Assembly (NCBI GenBank): GCA_037446725.1
Contig: JBBIIC010000015.1
Coordinates: forward strand, 1 to 51,728
DNA: 51,728 nucleotides
DNA from: JBBIIC01 sp037446725
Lineage (GTDB): Bacteria; Actinomycetota; Coriobacteriia; Anaerosomatales; SLCP01
Direction: 5' to 3'
Shown here one piece after another: positions 50,151-51,728 of this stretch. A program made the translations under genes and the position numbers. The notes below the pieces were generated by a model, which did no database searches, was not told where the DNA came from, and saw only the letters and a list, made by a program, of their open reading frames with translations. The first letter of the stretch is position 1, and the number at the start of each line of letters is the position of its first letter.

Positions 50151-50184
50151 GGTGGTCACGGCGCAGCATGGCGCCGGGACCACC
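50151..50184 (+). other. Stable hairpin between the ferredoxin gene and hcp
   Basis: GGTGGTC/GACCACC and CGGCGC/GCGCCG form a stem of 13 pairs with one internal A-G mismatch and a six-base loop. No T-run follows, so it is more likely an mRNA stability or partial attenuation element than a terminator. The gap to hcp is 158 bases in total and has no separate HcpR site. Confidence 0.5.
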
Positions 50185-50253
50185 GAGGGCCCCCGCCGAG
50201 GACTGTCTGAGCGAGGGACCCCTCCGTCCCACGCCTCCAACGAAAGGACGCTC

Positions 50254-51728
50254 ATGTTCTGCAACCAGTGCGAACAGACCGCGCGCGGCACCGCCTGCAT
50301 CACCGTTGGCGTGTGCGGGAAGAAAGAGGACGTCTCGGCGCTCCAGGACCTGCTCGTCAACGCGTGCCGCGGCCTTTCGACCGTCGCCATCGACGCAGCC
50401 GGGCGCGGAATCGACACCACCGAGGCCGGACGCTTCGTCGCCGACTCGCTATTCACCACGCTCACGAAGGTCGACTTCGACCCGGCATCAATCGCCGAGA
50501 AGGTCGGCGAAGCCGTCCGTTTGCGCGAGGAGCTCGCGTGCGAGACATGTGCCGACATCTCGGGCCCGTTCGTCGACCTCATCCCGGCCACCACCGTCGA
50601 GGGCCAGGTCGCTCAGGGCATAGAACTCGGCAGGCCGTGGGACGCGAGCCGCGACGAAGACGTCCAGGCCCTGCAGCAGACCACGCTCTACGGCCTGAAG
50701 GGCGTCGCCGCCTACGCGCACCATGCGCGCGTCCTCGGCCAGGAGGACCCCGCCGTCTACTCGTACCTGTTCAAGGCGCTCGACGCGCTCGGCGACACCT
50801 CGCTGGACCTGAACGCCTGGGTCGGACTCACGCTCGAGTGCGGCGAGATCAACCTGCGCACGATGGAGCTGCTCGACGCCGGCAACACCGGCACGTACGG
50901 GCACCCGGTACCCACCGAGGTCCCGCTCGGCCACCGACCGAACAAGGCGATCCTCATCTCCGGCCACGACCTGCGCGACCTGCAGCTGCTCCTCGAGCAG
51001 ACCGCCGGGAAGGGCATCGACGTCTACACGCACGGCGAGATGCTGCCGACGCACGCCTACCCCGAACTCAAGAAGCACCCGCACTTCTACGGCCACTACG
51101 GTACCGCGTGGCAGAACCAGCACAAGGAGTTCGACGAGTTCCCCGGCGCCATCCTGATGACCACCAACTGCCTCATTCCACCGCGCGACAGCCACAAGGA
51201 GCGGCTCTTCACGAGCGGCCCGGTGCACTTCCCCGGCGTGCTGCACGTCGACGGCGACTTCTCCGCGGTCGTGGACAAGGCGCTCGCGATGAGCGGCTTT
51301 GCCGACGAGGCGGACAACGGCAGCGTGCTCGTGGGCTTCGGCCGCAACACCGTGCTCGGCGTGGCGCCGCAGGTCATCGACGCGGTGAAGAACGGCGCCA
51401 TCAGGCACTTCTTCCTGGTGGGCGGATGTGACGGCGCGAAGCCGGGTCGCAACTACTACACCGAGTTCGTCGAGCAGGCCCCTGCCGACACGGTCGTGCT
51501 CACGCTGGCGTGCGGGAAGTTCCGCTTCTTCGACAAGCAGCTCGGCGACATCGGCGGCATCCCACGCCTGCTCGACGTCGGGCAGTGCAACGACGCGTAC
51601 TCGGCCATCAAGATCGCGGTCGCGCTGGCCGACGCGTTCGAGGTCGGCGTGAACGACCTGCCGCTCTCGATGGTCCTCTCGTGGTACGAGCAGAAGGCCG
51701 TCGCCATCCTGCTCACGCTGCTGCACCT
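50254..51728 (+). CDS. hcp: Hybrid cluster protein, class I, 3' end beyond the window
   Basis: 491 codons are visible of about 545 expected. The N-terminal [4Fe-4S] cysteines are C3, C6, C15 and C21 (CX2CX8CX5C), the class I pattern of anaerobes. Hybrid-cluster ligands are present in order: SGHDLRDL, HGEMLPTHAYPE, TTNCLIPP, VGGCDGAKPGRNYY, LACGKFRFF and GQCNDAYS. It reduces NO to N2O or hydroxylamine to ammonia in other bacteria. ATG at 50254, with AAAGGA six bases upstream. No stop before base 51728, so the gene is truncated only by the window. Confidence 0.95.
   Translation, partial: MFCNQCEQTARGTACITVGVCGKKEDVSALQDLLVNACRGLSTVAIDAAGRGIDTTEAGRFVADSLFTTLTKVDFDPASIAEKVGEAVRLREELACETCADISGPFVDLIPATTVEGQVAQGIELGRPWDASRDEDVQALQQTTLYGLKGVAAYAHHARVLGQEDPAVYSYLFKALDALGDTSLDLNAWVGLTLECGEINLRTMELLDAGNTGTYGHPVPTEVPLGHRPNKAILISGHDLRDLQLLLEQTAGKGIDVYTHGEMLPTHAYPELKKHPHFYGHYGTAWQNQHKEFDEFPGAILMTTNCLIPPRDSHKERLFTSGPVHFPGVLHVDGDFSAVVDKALAMSGFADEADNGSVLVGFGRNTVLGVAPQVIDAVKNGAIRHFFLVGGCDGAKPGRNYYTEFVEQAPADTVVLTLACGKFRFFDKQLGDIGGIPRLLDVGQCNDAYSAIKIAVALADAFEVGVNDLPLSMVLSWYEQKAVAILLTLLH

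Overview
The window is a high-GC chromosome segment from an anaerobic actinobacterium, most simply a member of the Coriobacteriia or a close environmental relative. This is inferred from content; no 16S rRNA gene is present. Actinobacterial marks are the rnpA-yidD-yidC-jag-rsmG-parA-parB order without mnmE/mnmG, a DciA (DUF721) gene between recF and gyrB, a pafB-pafC pair, a 6C-type small RNA, many GTG starts and probable leaderless transcripts. Anaerobic marks are rubrerythrin, a class I hybrid cluster protein (Hcp), a two-subunit iron-sulfur L-serine dehydratase, FeoAB and a multihaem cytochrome c.

The window is organised around the replication origin near 16 kb. Leftward from it run an ATPase/winged-helix gene, dnaA, dnaN, recF, dciA, gyrB, a small membrane protein gene, gyrA, a HAD phosphatase and a MacAB-like efflux set (HlyD adaptor, ATPase, permease). 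A bifunctional-nuclease family gene, a YjbQ gene and a truncated tRNA-Ile follow. Rightward run rpmH (with a consensus promoter), rnpA, yidD, yidC and jag, then about 1 kb without genes that ends in two parS sites, then rsmG, parA, parB, a YtxH-like gene and addB-addA. Genes on both arms point away from oriC, so they are co-directional with replication.

From 28.9 to 42 kb the content is mixed: rlmN and rubrerythrin; a membrane-anchored multihaem cytochrome with four CXXCH motifs and one CXCH; an HtrA protease; an MFS exporter; ddl; an orphan soluble histidine kinase. The L-serine dehydratase subunits sdaAA and sdaAB lie on the minus strand and flank a plus-strand feoA-feoB-Cys-rich miniprotein operon.

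From 42 to 47.3 kb lies a DNA-damage group: a DinG-type helicase with an exonuclease domain, convergent with pafBC, and a 6C-type RNA upstream of pafBC. The right end is a nitrosative-stress module: a Crp/Fnr regulator divergent from ygbA, a ferredoxin gene and hcp (cut by the window edge). A perfect TTGAC-N4-GTCAA site lies between them, centred 41.5 bp upstream of a predicted start.

I saw no CRISPR array, insertion sequence, prophage or toxin-antitoxin pair, and no complete undescribed system. The least explained items are the ATPase/winged-helix gene coupled to dnaA, the CXCH cytochrome, the Cys-rich Feo miniprotein, the 56-residue ORF between sdaAA and the kinase, and paired perfect inverted repeats inside addA.
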